Positions 45,441-53,745 of a stretch of 64,000 nucleotides of DNA are shown here, piece after piece. How positions within the stretch are numbered: the first letter of the stretch is position 1; the number at the start of each line of letters is the position of its first letter. The notes beneath the pieces are model-generated. The model did no database searches and was not told the DNA's origin. It was given only the letters and a program-made list of their open reading frames with translations. Position numbers and translations under genes: made by a program. The stretch is from Planctomycetota bacterium (GTDB taxonomy: Bacteria > Planctomycetota > UBA1135 > GCA-002686595): the NCBI GenBank assembly GCA_021413885.1, contig JAIOPM010000031.1, forward strand, positions 1 to 64,000, read 5' to 3'.

Positions 45441-46687
45441 GGGCGTGTCTCCGCGAGCGCCGCCATCGCGTCGGCGATTGCGTCGCACTGCGCGTCGGTG
45501 GTCGACGCCGGCGGCATGGCGTAGACGACGTTGCCGAGCGGGCGCAGCAGGACGCCGAGCTCGAGCGCGAGCCGGCGCAGTCGGATCGAACGCTCCGAGC
45601 CGTACGTCTCGTCGCCCGCGAGGTCGAACGCGACGATGCCGCCGGCGCGGCGCACGTCGCTCCGGCCGAGGCGCCGCTCGATGCGCGCGCCGATCGCCTC
45701 GAGCCGCGCGGGCACGTCGTTCTCGAGCACGAGGTCGAGCGACGCGAGCGCGACCGCGCAACCGAGCGGATTCGCGGTGAAGCTGTGACCGTGGTGCAGC
45801 GCCTTCGAGCGCGTCGTCGAACGGAACGCGTCGAAGAGTGCTTCGCTGGCGAGCGTCGCCGCGAGCGGCAACATCCCGCCGGTCAAACCCTTCGCGAGGC
45901 AGAGCAAATCGGGCGCGACGCGCGCGCGGCCGCACGCGAAGAGCGAGCCCGTGCGGCCGAAGCCGGTCATCACTTCGTCGGCGATCAACGGGACTCGATG
46001 GTGATCGCACGCACGACGCACGCCGACGAGGAATTCGGCCGAGTGCATGCGCATGCCGGCCGCGCCTTGCACGAGCGGCTCGACGATCACGCCGGCCGCG
46101 CGGCTCCCGAGGCGCGCGAGCGCTCGTTCGACCGCGTTCGCGTCGACCGCGGCGCGCTCGGCCTCGAAGAGCAACTCGCCGAACGCGCCGAAGAACGGCT
46201 CGCGCTCGCCGACCGCCATCGCGCCGAACGTGTCGCCGTGGTACGCGCCTTCGAGCGCGACGAAGACGCGGCGTTCGAGCTCGCCGCGGTTCGCGGCGGC
46301 CTGCAACGCGATCTTCAACGCGACCTCGACGGCGGTCGAGCCGTCGTCGGAGTAGAAGACGCGCGTCAAGCCGCGCGGCGCGAGTTCGATCAAGCGCTCG
46401 GCCAAACGCACCGCCGGTTCGTGCGTCGCGCCGGCGAAGAGGACGTGGTCGAGGCGCTCGGCTTGCGCGCGCAAAGCCTCGACGAGCTTCGGATGCCCGT
46501 GCCCGTGGAGGCACGTCCACCACGACGAGATCCCGTCGATCACTTCGCGGCCGTCGGCGAGCTCGAGGACCGAGCCGCGCGCGCCGACGACCGCGAGCAG
46601 ATCGTTCTCGAGCCCGTGCTGCGTGTACGGATGCCACGCGACCCGCGCGTCGCGGGCGACGAGGTCGTTCGGAGACGGAGCCGTCAT
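45437..46687 (-). CDS. bioA: Adenosylmethionine-8-amino-7-oxononanoate aminotransferase
   Basis: 416 residues. Class III aminotransferase with the BioA-specific N-terminal block WHPYTQH and SSWWTCLHGHGHP (54-66), DDGSTAVEVALK, IADEVMTGFGRTG (235-247) and the PLP Lys266 in CLAKGLTGG. It converts KAPA to DAPA with SAM as amino donor, the third biotin step. The ATG at 46687 has a TAGAGT box ending eight bases upstream and no Shine-Dalgarno sequence. It lies 124 bases downstream of the bioB/bioFD group, on the same strand, with its own promoter and a coupled cupin gene. Confidence 0.96.
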   Translation of the reverse strand: MTAPSPNDLVARDARVAWHPYTQHGLENDLLAVVGARGSVLELADGREVIDGISSWWTCLHGHGHPKLVEALRAQAERLDHVLFAGATHEPAVRLAERLIELAPRGLTRVFYSDDGSTAVEVALKIALQAAANRGELERRVFVALEGAYHGDTFGAMAVGEREPFFGAFGELLFEAERAAVDANAVERALARLGSRAAGVIVEPLVQGAAGMRMHSAEFLVGVRRACDHHRVPLIADEVMTGFGRTGSLFACGRARVAPDLLCLAKGLTGGMLPLAATLASEALFDAFRSTTRSKALHHGHSFTANPLGCAVALASLDLVLENDVPARLEAIGARIERRLGRSDVRRAGGIVAFDLAGDETYGSERSIRLRRLALELGVLLRPLGNVVYAMPPASTTDAQCDAIADAMAALAETRP

Positions 46688-46695
46688 CGCGCGAC

Positions 46696-46701
46696 ACTCT
46701 A
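46696..46701 (-). promoter_or_regulatory. -10 box (TAGAGT) of bioA
   Basis: Minus-strand TAGAGT ending eight bases before the bioA ATG; leaderless-type spacing. No BirA-like palindrome was noticed around it. Confidence 0.5.
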
Positions 46702-46811
46702 TCCGACCGCGGCGAGTGCTACCTTGGACCTCGAGAGACGAAGAACGAGCGCTGTTCGAGGCGGAGCACACGTCGGTCGTCGCGCTCGAACTCGCGCGGC
46801 GCGAGTAGCGC

Positions 46812-47402
46812 CTACTCCTCGTAACCCCACGCGCGCACCACGGTCGCGGTCGCGGGGTAGTCGTTCGACGAACGATAGAAGAGCCGCGTGCCTTCGCCGG
46901 TGCCGACGAGCGAGATCGAGAGCTCGAAACGACCCTTCTCGTCGCGCGCGTACTCGTACGGCGGATCACCGCGCATCGACGGACGCGGGAGTTCGGGAAG
47001 GTAGCGGGGGACGAGCTCGTCGAGCTTCGTCGGAAAGTTCTCCGCGTCGCGCCGGAACGCATAGAGCGCGTTGACGACCTTCTGCGAACGATCGGCGGCC
47101 GACATCAGCGTCTGCATGTGCAGCCAATGGCAGAGCACGACCGACAGCAACAGCGAGATCGTCGCGTAGAGCAACCCGAACGTCGCGCGCGGGCGCCACG
47201 TGTCGCGCTCGTTCGCGCGGAACGAACGCATCAGCGCCACGAGACCGAACGCTGCCGCCACTCCTCCGGAGAGCGCAACGACGTGCGCGACCCCTTCGTA
47301 CGCGAAGAAGCGCCTCACGACGACAGAGATCGCGCCGAGCCCGAGGCCGAGGAAGAAACCGACCAACGCCATCACGAACGGATCGCGGCGACCGGCGCTC
47401 AT
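46812..47402 (-). CDS. Membrane protein with pseudopilin-like C-terminal segment, inside the biotin cluster
   Basis: 196 residues from ATG 47402, which overlaps the bioF-bioD stop (ATGA). Three or so membrane helices (VMALVGFFLGLGLGAISVVV, HVVALSGGVAAAFGLVALM, GLLYATISLLLSVVLCHWL) are followed by an outer domain AFRRDAENFPTKLDELVPRY, PRPSMRGDPPYEYA. That stretch resembles the conserved segment of type II secretion pseudopilins (a disordered-looking date-like yP..L..Lvp.yl pattern), but the N-terminus is not a prepilin. No biotin-related motif. Function unknown. Confidence 0.7.
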   Translation of the reverse strand: MSAGRRDPFVMALVGFFLGLGLGAISVVVRRFFAYEGVAHVVALSGGVAAAFGLVALMRSFRANERDTWRPRATFGLLYATISLLLSVVLCHWLHMQTLMSAADRSQKVVNALYAFRRDAENFPTKLDELVPRYLPELPRPSMRGDPPYEYARDEKGRFELSISLVGTGEGTRLFYRSSNDYPATATVVRAWGYEE

Positions 47403-49210
47403 CGTTCGAAGACTCCGGCGAGATCTTGCGCTCCGAGCCACGCGTCGAGCGCGGCGGTCGCGAGCGGCTCGAAGCGCGGCACCTCGTAGACGCGCGCGAC
47501 GCGGCCGAGGCGGATCAACGTCTCGCGGTTCGACGGATGCGGCGCGCCGACGAGGAAGAGCGCTCGCGGCTCGAGCCCGCGCGCGCGCAACGCTTCGAGC
47601 GAGAGCAGCGTGTGATTCAACGTGCCGAGCCCCGAACGCGCGACCAGCACCAACGCCGGCCGCTCCATGCTAAGCCAATCGAGTTGCGTCACCGCGTCGG
47701 TCCACGGCACCGCGAGTCCGCCGGCGAGTTCGACGATCAGCGTCGCGTCGCCGAGCGAACGCGCGTGCTCGCCGAGCAACCGTGTCAAGCGCTCGACGTC
47801 GACGCTCTTGCCTTCCGCGCGCGCCGCTTCGTGCGGCGACGCCGGCAACGCGAACGAGCAACCGGGCTCGAGCACGCTCCCTCTCGCCAACGCTTCGACC
47901 GAGCGCGTGTCGCTGTCGGTTCCGGTCTGCACCGGCTTCCAGTACGCCGCACGTCCGCCGCTCGCCGCCGCGCGCGTCAGCAACGCGGCCACGACGGTCT
48001 TGCCGATGTCGGTGTCGGTGCCCGCGACCACGAGCACGTTCGCGCTCGGCTTCGCGATCTTCGGCTTCGACGCGTTCGCAAGGAACGGCCGCGTGATCGC
48101 GAGCAGACGCGCGAGCTCCGCGTCGCGATTGAACGAGTGGACGACGAGCCGCAACCGCGACGTTCCCGAGGGCACCGTCGGCGGCCGCACCGCGCGCACG
48201 TCGAGGCCGCCGTCACGAGCGGCGCGCGCGGCTTCGAGCGCCAGCGCTTCGCTCCCGAGCAACGCGGGCACGATCGCCGCGGCGGGAACCGACGCGCCGA
48301 GAGCGTTCGCGAGCGAACGCGTCATGCGCACGAGCTGCGCGCGCGCGTCGTCGGCGCGTTGGCAGAGTTCGATCGACGCGCACAGCGCGCCCGCAACCGC
48401 CGGCGGGACCGCGGTCGTGAAGACGAACGAACGCGCGCGTTGGATCAGGTGCTCGCGCAAACTCGCGCGGCACGCGACGAACGCGCCGGTGACGCCGAGC
48501 GCCTTGCCGCCGGTGACGATGCGCGCGGCGAGCACGTCGTCGAAGTCTCTGGAGCCCGAGCTCGCGACCCACGCTCCCGCTCCGCGCGGTCCGACGACGC
48601 CGACCGCATGCGCTTCGTCGACGAGCAACCACGCGCCGCGCGCGCGGCAGATTTCGGCGAGCTCGTGCAGCGGCGCGAGATCACCGTCCATGCTGAACAC
48701 GCTCTCGGTCGCGACGAGCACACGCGGCGCGGAGCCGGCGAGCGCGAGCTTGCGCCCGAGATCCTCCGCATCGGCGTGGCGATAGACGACGACGCGCGCG
48801 CGAGAAAGCCGCGCCGCGTCGATCAACGACGCGTGGTTGAGTTCGTCGGAAATCACGAGATCGCCCGGCCCGACCAAGCTCTGCACGACGCCGAGGTTCG
48901 CTTGGTAGCCGCTCGGGAAGAGCAACGCCGCTTCCGCGTCGAGCCACTTCGCCAACGCTTCCTCCGCGCGCGCGTCGAACACGGAACCGCCGCCGAGGAG
49001 ACGCGAAGCTCGCCCGCCGGCTCCGCTCTCCCGCAACGCTTCGCGCGCCGCCTCGATCACGTCGGGGTGACGCGCGAGGCCGAGGTAGTCGTTCGACGTG
49101 AAGTCGACGAGCGCGTTCGAAACGAGTTCGAGTTCGCGCCGCAGTCCCGCGCCGTCCCAGCGCGCGCGTTCGGCCGCGAGCCGCGCGTCCAGGCTCTCGC
49201 GTTCGGACAT
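47399..49210 (-). CDS. Fused BioF-BioD: KAPA synthase and dethiobiotin synthetase in one protein
   Basis: 603 residues. Residues 1-~380 are 8-amino-7-oxononanoate synthase: NDYLGLARHPD, SGAGGRASRLLGG, FPSGYQANLG, SDELNHASLID, VDEAHAVGVVGPRGAG (Asp198, His201) and PLP Lys236 in TGGKALGVTGAFV. After a Lys/Pro-rich linker (~380-390), residues 391-603 are dethiobiotin synthetase: VAGTDTDIGKT P-loop (395-405), YWKPVQTG and VELAGGLAVPW. The two halves catalyse steps one before and one after BioA. Both catalytic sites look complete, and each half is near normal length. It starts three bases after the bioB stop and overlaps the next gene by four bases. Confidence 0.95.
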   Translation of the reverse strand: MSERESLDARLAAERARWDGAGLRRELELVSNALVDFTSNDYLGLARHPDVIEAAREALRESGAGGRASRLLGGGSVFDARAEEALAKWLDAEAALLFPSGYQANLGVVQSLVGPGDLVISDELNHASLIDAARLSRARVVVYRHADAEDLGRKLALAGSAPRVLVATESVFSMDGDLAPLHELAEICRARGAWLLVDEAHAVGVVGPRGAGAWVASSGSRDFDDVLAARIVTGGKALGVTGAFVACRASLREHLIQRARSFVFTTAVPPAVAGALCASIELCQRADDARAQLVRMTRSLANALGASVPAAAIVPALLGSEALALEAARAARDGGLDVRAVRPPTVPSGTSRLRLVVHSFNRDAELARLLAITRPFLANASKPKIAKPSANVLVVAGTDTDIGKTVVAALLTRAAASGGRAAYWKPVQTGTDSDTRSVEALARGSVLEPGCSFALPASPHEAARAEGKSVDVERLTRLLGEHARSLGDATLIVELAGGLAVPWTDAVTQLDWLSMERPALVLVARSGLGTLNHTLLSLEALRARGLEPRALFLVGAPHPSNRETLIRLGRVARVYEVPRFEPLATAALDAWLGAQDLAGVFER

Positions 49211-49213
49211 CGA

Positions 49214-50215
49214 CTACACCGCGTGGTCGCGGCAGTGCTCGCTCGCGGGGCGACGATTTTCGACGGGCTCGAGGCCGAGCTTGGCGAACAACGCTGCGTC
49301 GCTGGACGGCGTCGGGTTCGGCGTCGTCAAGAGCTCGTCACCGACGAAGATCGAGTTCGCGCCGGCGAGGAAACAGAGCGCTTGCGCCGCTTCGTGCATC
49401 TCGGTGCGACCGGCGGAAAGACGCACGACGGCGCGCGGCATCAGGATGCGCGCCGCGGCGACCGCGCGGACGAGTTCGGTCCAGTCGAGGCGCTGTTGCT
49501 CCGCGAGCGGCGTGCCTTCGACCGGCACGAGCGCATTGATCGGCACGCTCTCCGGTTGCGGCGCGAGTGTCGCGAGTTGATGCAGGAGCTCCGCACGCGC
49601 GAACCGCGACTCGCCCATCCCGAGGATGCCGCCGGAGCAGACGTGGATGCCCGCCGCGCGCACGGCGTCGAGCGTCGCGAGCCGATCATCGAGCGTGCGC
49701 GTGTGCACGATCTCGCCGTAGTGACTCTTGCCGGTGTCGAGGTTGTGGTTGTAGTAGTCGAGGCCGGCGTCGCGAAGTTTCGCAGCTTGCTTGGGCTCGA
49801 GCATGCCGAGCGTGACGCACGTCTCGAGGCCGAGGCTCTTCACCTCGCGCACCATCGCGAGCACGCGCTCGAACTCCGGCCCGTCCTTCACTTCGCGCCA
49901 CGCCGCGCCCATGCAGAAACGATCGGCGCCGTTCGCCTTCGCCGTGCGCGCGGCGTCGACGACTTCGGCGAGCTGCATCAGCGGTTCGCGCTTCACCGGC
50001 GTGTCGAAGTGCGCGCTCTGCGAGCAGTAGCCGCAGTCCTCGGGACAACCGCCGGTCTTGATCGACAGCAATTGCGAGCACTGCACCCGCGTCGGATCGT
50101 GATGCTCGCGATGAACCCTGGCCGCATCGAAGACGAGCTCGAGCAAGGGCCTCGCGAGCAACGCTTCGACTTCCTCGACGCTCCGCGCCTTGCGCGCCTC
50201 GACGGTCTTGGTCAT
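49214..50215 (-). CDS. bioB: Biotin synthase (radical SAM)
   Basis: 333 residues. SAM-cluster cysteines 57, 61 and 64 in [33 protein letters not shown] and RLSAGR (ligand Arg of the second cluster) are also present. It inserts sulfur into dethiobiotin as the last biotin step. The ATG at 50215 has no Shine-Dalgarno sequence but a TAGAAT box ending nine bases upstream. First gene of bioB-bioFD-membrane protein. bioC and bioH are absent from the window, so the pimeloyl source is elsewhere. Confidence 0.97.
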   Translation of the reverse strand: MTKTVEARKARSVEEVEALLARPLLELVFDAARVHREHHDPTRVQCSQLLSIKTGGCPEDCGYCSQSAHFDTPVKREPLMQLAEVVDAARTAKANGADRFCMGAAWREVKDGPEFERVLAMVREVKSLGLETCVTLGMLEPKQAAKLRDAGLDYYNHNLDTGKSHYGEIVHTRTLDDRLATLDAVRAAGIHVCSGGILGMGESRFARAELLHQLATLAPQPESVPINALVPVEGTPLAEQQRLDWTELVRAVAAARILMPRAVVRLSAGRTEMHEAAQALCFLAGANSIFVGDELLTTPNPTPSSDAALFAKLGLEPVENRRPASEHCRDHAV

Positions 50216-50224
50216 GGGCCGCGG

Positions 50225-50230
50225 ATTCTA
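50225..50230 (-). promoter_or_regulatory. -10 box (TAGAAT) of the bioB operon
   Basis: Minus-strand TAGAAT preceded by GC, ending nine bases before the bioB ATG, in the 36-base gap after the upstream gene. Confidence 0.55.
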
Positions 50231-50251
50231 GCGAGCGGACGTGCGCCTCGC

Positions 50252-50728
50252 TTAATGCAAGCGCGCTTCGAACTCGGGCGGGGCGGAGATGCGTTGGAAC
50301 GGAGGTTTCGGAAGTCCCTCCGGCGGCGACTGCATGAAGCCGAAGCTTTTCGAATGTCCCGTGTGGATCCACTTCGCGAACTCGTCGACCTCGGGCTCGC
50401 GCAGCATGAAGCGCCAGCCGTCGGCGCGCACCGGCACCATCCGACAGGGTTGCGCGTTCGCGAAAACGCCCGTGCCCGACGTCGGCGTCAACAGCAGGAC
50501 GCCGTTCTCCTCGCGCGCGGTGCCTTGCGCGACGTGGGAGTCGAGGCTTCCGCTCAACGTCCACATCCAACGTCCGTCACCTCCGAGCGTGAAGTCGCTG
50601 CACGCGTCGAAGACGCCGTCAGAGTAGCGTCCGCGGAACGTGGTAAACGTCGTCGTCGGGTTGACGAGCCAGAGAGCGAGCATTGCGGTGAGGGCTCCGA
50701 GCAGAGCGGCGAGCGCGATGGTTCGCAT
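50252..50728 (-). CDS. WAGxY-family-like membrane-anchored protein, short copy D
   Basis: 158 residues. An N-terminal helix (IALAALLGALTAMLALWLV) anchors an outer domain that follows the first half of the WAGxY family: FRGRYSDGVFDACSDFTLGG, DGRWMWTLSGS, GVLLLTP, CRMVPVRADGWRFML and EFAKW, then PPEGLPKPPF. It lacks the C-terminal GM...VGxxxST part of copies A-C, ending in EFEARLH. Family membership is by eye and weaker than for the others. A TAGCAT box ends eight bases before the ATG. The bioB operon begins 36 bases after its stop on the same strand but has its own promoter. Confidence 0.65.
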   Translation of the reverse strand: MRTIALAALLGALTAMLALWLVNPTTTFTTFRGRYSDGVFDACSDFTLGGDGRWMWTLSGSLDSHVAQGTAREENGVLLLTPTSGTGVFANAQPCRMVPVRADGWRFMLREPEVDEFAKWIHTGHSKSFGFMQSPPEGLPKPPFQRISAPPEFEARLH

Positions 50729-50736
50729 GCTCGCCG

Positions 50737-50742
50737 ATGCTA
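50737..50742 (-). promoter_or_regulatory. -10 box (TAGCAT) of the gene at 50728
   Basis: Minus-strand TAGCAT ending eight bases before the ATG; lies in the 21-base gap after the secretin-like gene. Confidence 0.5.
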
Positions 50743-50749
50743 ACCGTCG

Positions 50750-51811
50750 TCAACGCTTCGCGGGCGCCGCTTCCATCTCGCCGTCGACGCGTGTTGCGTG
50801 CAGCAAGACCACGACGTCGCGGTCGCCGCCCGCGAGCGGGCCGCGGAAGAGCGCGTAGCTGTTCGATTCGAGCATCACCGTCGTGCGCAGGCTGACCGTC
50901 GTCACCTCCGGTTGACCGATCTCGACCTCGATGCCGCCGTGGATCGCGAGCTTCACCTTCTTCGTCGCGATCGGGATCTTCAGATCGGACTGCGTCACCA
51001 CGGTTTCGAGCCCGATGCGTTTCTCGTCGAGCAACACCGCGCGCGACTCGATCAGGATGCCGGACTGCACCACGTCGACGAGCGGATCGGCGATCTGCTG
51101 GTGGTCGGGCTCGACGGTTTCGACGCGCCATTCCTTGACGTAGGCGACTTGGTCGAGCGTCGAGAGGACGTTCTTCTGTCGCGGCCACGCGACGATGCGC
51201 GGCGCTTGCATGATCGAAATGTCGTTGCCGCTCTTCGAGTCGGCGATCAGCTTCTCCGCAGCCGCATTCGTGAGGAACGCGACGCCGCCGTTCGGCAGCA
51301 GTGCGTCGAAGCGCGCCTTCTTGCCCGACAGGAAACAGAACTGCATGTCGAGGAGCACGGGCTCGCGCCGTTGAAGTGCGAGGAAGTTGTCGAGCCACGC
51401 CTGACCTTCCGCGGTGACGTGCGCGATCAACGTTCCGTCTTGCGTGACTTGAAGCGCGTCCTTCGTGCGATCGAGCGCCGGGCGCATCCAGCGTTCGAGG
51501 ACCTCTTGGAACTCCACAGCGTGCGTGGCGAGCGAGAGCGGAGCGTTCGGAGTGGGCTTGTTCGGCGCATCGAGTTCGCAGGCGGGCGCCGGTTCGCCGC
51601 GCGCCGGATTTCGTTCCGTCGGCGCAGCGGCGGGAACGACGTCGCCGTTCGTGCTGGCCGTTCGTCGCGCATCCGCTTCCAGCAGATCGCGGACGTCGAG
51701 GATCCGCAGAACGCGCGGCGCCGAGCTCGAATCCTGCGCGGCATTCACGATCGAGAGCATCGAAGCGATCGACGCGAAGACGAGCGACGGAACGAGAATG
51801 AACTGCTTCAT
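50750..51811 (-). CDS. Small secretin-like exported protein in an ECF operon
   Basis: 353 residues. Signal peptide (ILVPSLVFASIASMLSIVNA), a variable Pro/Ala-rich stretch, then a secretin-homology-like region: VLLDMQFCFLSGKKARFDAL, IMQAPRIVAWPRQKNVLSTL, DPLVDVVQSGILIESRAVLL, ETVVTQSDLK, EVTTVSLRTTVMLESNSYAL and FRGPLAGGDRDVVVLLHATR. The QAPR, GILIE and dG...GPL elements match the outer-membrane secretin core, but the N-domains of real secretins are absent and the size is small, so a pore is doubtful. Its ATG overlaps the anti-sigma-like gene by four bases. Comparable single secretin-core proteins in planctomycetes have no known role. Confidence 0.72.
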   Translation of the reverse strand: MKQFILVPSLVFASIASMLSIVNAAQDSSSAPRVLRILDVRDLLEADARRTASTNGDVVPAAAPTERNPARGEPAPACELDAPNKPTPNAPLSLATHAVEFQEVLERWMRPALDRTKDALQVTQDGTLIAHVTAEGQAWLDNFLALQRREPVLLDMQFCFLSGKKARFDALLPNGGVAFLTNAAAEKLIADSKSGNDISIMQAPRIVAWPRQKNVLSTLDQVAYVKEWRVETVEPDHQQIADPLVDVVQSGILIESRAVLLDEKRIGLETVVTQSDLKIPIATKKVKLAIHGGIEVEIGQPEVTTVSLRTTVMLESNSYALFRGPLAGGDRDVVVLLHATRVDGEMEAAPAKR

Positions 51812-52269
51812 GGAGTGTTTCCCTGCGAACGAACGACTTGCGTGGTGAGCGTCGAGAGCGCGCGCGAGCCGAGCGAGCTCTCGCGTTCATTCCTGACGCC
51901 GTGACGATCGACGACGACGCGCGAGCGCTCGTCGGAACGGTCGGTGGTGACGGTGAGTTCGAAGTCGATGACTTCGCCGAGCGACGGCGAGCTCGCGAGC
52001 GCGTGCAGTTCCGGCGGCGCGTCGTCGCGCGAGCGAATGCGCAGCGCCGCGACGATGCACGCGGCCGCGAGAGCTGCGGCGAGAAGCCACGCGCGACTCC
52101 GGCGCGGTCGAGCGGGCAAGCGCGTGACGCGCGAGGTCAGACGCTGGAGCTCGTCGAGCCGCTCCGGCCGCTCCGCGATCGCGTTCTGCACTCCGTCGTC
52201 GGCGAGCGGATCGCGACGTTCGTCGAGCGCGACGTTGACGCGCTGCCAGAAGAGTTCGTCGTGCTTCAC
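51808..52269 (-). CDS. Membrane anti-sigma-factor-like protein
   Basis: 153 residues between an ECF sigma gene and the secretin-like gene, overlapping both by four bases. The first ~55 residues are a charged helical cytoplasmic part (MKHDELFWQRVNVALDERRD), one membrane helix follows (AWLLAAALAAACIVAALRI), then an outer tail FELTVTTDRSDERSRVVVDR. No zinc motif. Position and topology make it the likely anti-sigma factor, though the sequence alone would not show it. Confidence 0.7.
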   Translation of the reverse strand: MKHDELFWQRVNVALDERRDPLADDGVQNAIAERPERLDELQRLTSRVTRLPARPRRSRAWLLAAALAAACIVAALRIRSRDDAPPELHALASSPSLGEVIDFELTVTTDRSDERSRVVVDRHGVRNERESSLGSRALSTLTTQVVRSQGNTP

Positions 52270-52754
52270 GGCTGTTCCTCCGCGAGACGTTTGCGCGCGC
52301 GGTGCAGGTGCGACTTGACCGTGCCTTCGGGCAGACCGAGCGACTTCGCGATCTCGCGCACGCTCTCGCCGCGTTGATGGAAACGCACGAGCGCTTCGCG
52401 TTCGACCGGCGCGAGCTTCGCGAGCAACTGCGCGACCGCTTCACGCTCCTCGGGTCCGCGATCGGGCTCGGCGACGGGCTCCTCCGCAACTTCGCCGCGC
52501 GGATCGCGCGCGACTCGCCGGCGATGATCGAGGAAGACGTTCAACGCCGTCTTGGCAAGCCACGGCCCGAGCTCGCGCCGCTCGTCGAACGTCTTCGCGT
52601 AGCGCAACGCACGCGCGACGACCTCTTGGAGCAGATCGTCGACCTCGCGCGCGGGCGCGAGCTTGCCGAGCAATGTTCGCAACGCCGGCAACTCCGCCTC
52701 GAGATCGAGCGGTTCGGCCGAGCGCCTGGGTTCCTTCGTCACACGCGAGCTCAC
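52266..52754 (-). CDS. ECF RNA polymerase sigma factor
   Basis: 162 residues from GTG 52754, which has AGGAG seven bases upstream; the frame is open 31 more codons but with poor coding character. Region 2: VDDLLQEVVARALRYAKTFD, LGPWLAKTALNVFLDHRRRV; region 4: LAPVEREALVRFHQRGESVR, EIAKSLGLPEGTVKSHLHRA. First gene of a tightly overlapped operon sigma / membrane anti-sigma-like / secretin-like protein, so the product of the last gene may be the sensor or the main target of the system. Confidence 0.9.
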   Translation of the reverse strand: MSSRVTKEPRRSAEPLDLEAELPALRTLLGKLAPAREVDDLLQEVVARALRYAKTFDERRELGPWLAKTALNVFLDHRRRVARDPRGEVAEEPVAEPDRGPEEREAVAQLLAKLAPVEREALVRFHQRGESVREIAKSLGLPEGTVKSHLHRARKRLAEEQP

Positions 52755-52818
52755 GAAGCCTCTCCTACCGCCGAGCTGCGCGGCCGGTTGCGTGTGTTCA
52801 GGCTTTCTCGAGCGGGTC

Positions 52819-53655
52819 TCAGAACCGTCCGGTCGAAGCCCGTGCACCGACCCTCGGCATCACGCGCTGCTTGCGATCGTTGGCGACCAGCGTGAGTTCT
52901 CCCGCGGGACCAACCGACTCGACGACGAACTTCGCGCGTTGCCGCCGACCGTCGCCGTCTTCGCACTCGGCCTGGAAGCCCATGCCAACCGCGGCGCGTC
53001 GGTCACCGCCGAGGCCGATCGTGACGTGGAGGCGCTGACCGGCGAACCCCGTCGGATCTTCGGCGATACACGCGCTCATCGCGCTTCCGATGATCGGTGG
53101 GTCGACGACGTAGCGCGCGAAAGATGGCGGGACTTCGAACTTGCCGTCGTGTTCCAGCTTCGCGTCTTCGACGTGCGTCAGGTAGCTGTCCTCGACCTCG
53201 TGAGTCCAGTTCCACGCATCGCAGGCTTCGATCGTCGCGCGTACGCCGAGCAGCAATCGCTTGCCGCCCGCGCGCACGGGAACCATCGTGCTCTCCAACG
53301 AATACCCTCGCGCACCGCCGAGGCTCGGCAAACGCACGACGTCTCCGTCGACGACCACGGGTCCGAACAGAGGTGCGCCGGCGATGCAGCCGTCGTACGC
53401 GTACATGAAGCCGCTCTTGGGCGCGAGGTAGAGCTTCTCCCAGTACCAGCTCGTTCGTGCGACGTACTCCCCGGCCCACACAGGGAGATCTCCGTTGGCG
53501 ATCTCCGCAAGGATCGCCTGCTTCGCGCGCTCCGCATCGGCACGGATCTCGGCGAGCGACGGTAGTGCCGCCAGGGCGCGATCATTCGGCGCGGCCGATT
53601 CCGGAGAGCAGCTCGTCACCAGCAGCCCGCACACGAGGATCGACGACGCCCGCAT
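52819..53655 (-). CDS. WAGxY-family lipoprotein, copy B
   Basis: 278 residues from ATG 53655; lipoprotein signal ILVCGLLVTSC. The blocks PVWAGEYVARTSWYWEKLYL, LAPKSGFMYAYDGCIAG, VVVDGDVVRLPS, TMVPVRAGGKRLLLG, then RLHVTIGLGGDRRAAVGMGF and RVGARASTGRF follow the order found in copies A and C. The NAVNSG block is changed to EACDAWNW. It should sit in the periplasm or outer surface. Divergent from the tryptophan dioxygenase gene, 90 bases apart. TTGTCA and GAGCAT are a possible but weak promoter. Function unknown. Confidence 0.72.
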   Translation of the reverse strand: MRASSILVCGLLVTSCSPESAAPNDRALAALPSLAEIRADAERAKQAILAEIANGDLPVWAGEYVARTSWYWEKLYLAPKSGFMYAYDGCIAGAPLFGPVVVDGDVVRLPSLGGARGYSLESTMVPVRAGGKRLLLGVRATIEACDAWNWTHEVEDSYLTHVEDAKLEHDGKFEVPPSFARYVVDPPIIGSAMSACIAEDPTGFAGQRLHVTIGLGGDRRAAVGMGFQAECEDGDGRRQRAKFVVESVGPAGELTLVANDRKQRVMPRVGARASTGRF

Positions 53656-53731
53656 CGACCGCGATGCTCCCACGCGAACGGGAACCTGACAAGGGCGACA
53701 GACGCCGCATGGTCTCGCCGCAACTCGGCGC

Positions 53732-53737
53732 TACTCT
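53732..53737 (+). promoter_or_regulatory. -10 box (TACTCT) of the tryptophan dioxygenase gene
   Basis: TACTCT preceded by GC, ending eight bases before ATG 53746; leaderless-type spacing. Confidence 0.5.
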
Positions 53738-53745
53738 CACGCGCC

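Noticed and set aside
46688..46811. BirA operator between the two halves of the biotin cluster
   Set aside because: No interrupted palindrome of the known BirA or BioR/BioQ type was seen near bioA or bioB.
47426..50743. 1105-codon plus-strand open frame opposite the biotin genes
   Set aside because: Antisense shadow of bioF-bioD and bioB; its translation is Arg/Glu-rich low complexity.
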